Shown: positions 12,748 to 13,015 of the stretch, in pieces | Numbering within the stretch: the first letter of the stretch is position 1 | How the letters are laid out: every line of letters starts with the position of its first letter | Assembly: GCA_035576205.1 (NCBI GenBank) | Contig: DATLWR010000173.1 | Coordinates: 1-13,015, forward strand | Direction: 5' to 3' | Origin: DATLWR01 sp035576205 | GTDB lineage: Bacteria; Pseudomonadota; Zetaproteobacteria; Mariprofundales; Mariprofundaceae | DNA length: 13,015 nt | Position numbers and translations under genes: made by a program | The notes under the pieces: model-generated | The model's database searches: none | What the model was told of the DNA's origin: nothing | The model's input: only the letters and a program-made list of their open reading frames with translations

Positions 12748-13015
12748 ATGCCTCAGACCCATTTGTCCATACGATCTCTTATTGGTGATAGAAGGCCTGA
12801 CAAGGACGTTCAGGCACTGTTTGCCGTAAACCCCAATCGTAAAGCCATTTTATTCATCCATGGATATTCCGGAGATATCGGAACTTGGTCGGACTTTAAC
12901 CTGTTAATTCCCGGCAATGAATATTTTTCTGGTTACGACGTCTATTTCTATTTGTACGATGGCATCCGGGCGGAGCTGTATGCCAGTGCGGCGTTGTTTA
13001 GAGATTTTCTTGGCC
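12748..13015 (+). CDS. Alpha/beta hydrolase, N-terminal part (cut by window edge)
   Basis: The first 89 codons of a protein that runs off the right edge. After a short N-terminal extension comes a strand and oxyanion-loop pattern typical of alpha/beta hydrolases: KAILFIHGYSGDIGTW (HG at about 38-39), then a second strand YDVYFYLYDG. The nucleophile elbow would lie beyond the window. No signal peptide is seen. GGAG at 12739-12742 supports the ATG at 12748. The coding sequence is markedly poorer in G+C than the rest (75 of 180 bases in 12781-12960, 42%, against 44 of 60 in 2101-2160) and uses TTA, TTG, AGA and ATA codons that are rare elsewhere in the window, which suggests acquisition by transfer. 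Substrate unknown. Confidence 0.78.
   Translation, partial: MPQTHLSIRSLIGDRRPDKDVQALFAVNPNRKAILFIHGYSGDIGTWSDFNLLIPGNEYFSGYDVYFYLYDGIRAELYASAALFRDFLG

Overview
The window is about 13 kb of high-GC, densely coding chromosomal DNA from a Gram-negative proteobacterium. The gene set (fused LplT/Aas-type phospholipid recycling protein, short HPF, HemF-like oxidase, lipoproteins with classical lipoboxes) and the codon use fit a betaproteobacterium, perhaps of the Rhodocyclales, but that placement is inference. No rRNA, tRNA, CRISPR array, insertion sequence or prophage is visible. Base composition falls sharply after about 12615, where the last, cut-off gene begins.

Layout. (1) 70-3549: a three-part lysophospholipid transporter / acyltransferase / acyl-ACP synthetase fusion. 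(2) 3730-5451: a large secreted protein of unknown function. (3) 5710-6660: a zinc-dependent phospholipase C-family protein, convergent with (4) a divergent HemF-like coproporphyrinogen oxidase on the minus strand (6693-7730). (5) 7901-8254 minus: a short HPF-type ribosome hibernation factor with its own terminator, divergent from (6) 8470-8910: a yeast FCY1-type cytosine deaminase, followed by a small four-helix membrane protein (8967-9389) and a DinB-family protein (9482-10018). (7) 10231-12026: an apparent operon of a lipoprotein, a 61-residue protein and a three-helix membrane protein, none recognised. (8) 12291-12614: a small exported Ala/Pro/Gly-rich protein. (9) 12748 to the right edge: the start of an alpha/beta hydrolase in lower-GC DNA.

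The main discovery is regulatory. Five copies of a 20-bp imperfect palindrome, consensus ACCTRGACCWWTGGCCAGGT, lie in intergenic DNA at 5599, 8387, 10148, 12062 and 12208. The form ACCTG-N10-CAGGT is that of a lux box, the binding site of LuxR-family quorum-sensing regulators. All five have the same orientation. At the three best-defined genes the box ends exactly 63 nt before the ATG. A TTGGCA-like -35 overlaps the last base of the box, and a TATGGT/TAAGGT -10 follows 17-18 bp later, as in class II LuxR-activated promoters. The boxes precede the phospholipase-family gene, the cytosine deaminase, the lipoprotein operon and the small exported protein. A fifth box has no gene but leads within about 15 nt into a strong intrinsic terminator, so it may make a tiny RNA of about 50 nt.

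No luxR or luxI homologue lies inside the window. The regulator, and any acyl-homoserine lactone or other signal, must be encoded elsewhere. The regulon hypothesis joins membrane or envelope products (phospholipase family, lipoprotein, membrane protein, exported small protein) with pyrimidine salvage; how these act together is not evident from sequence.
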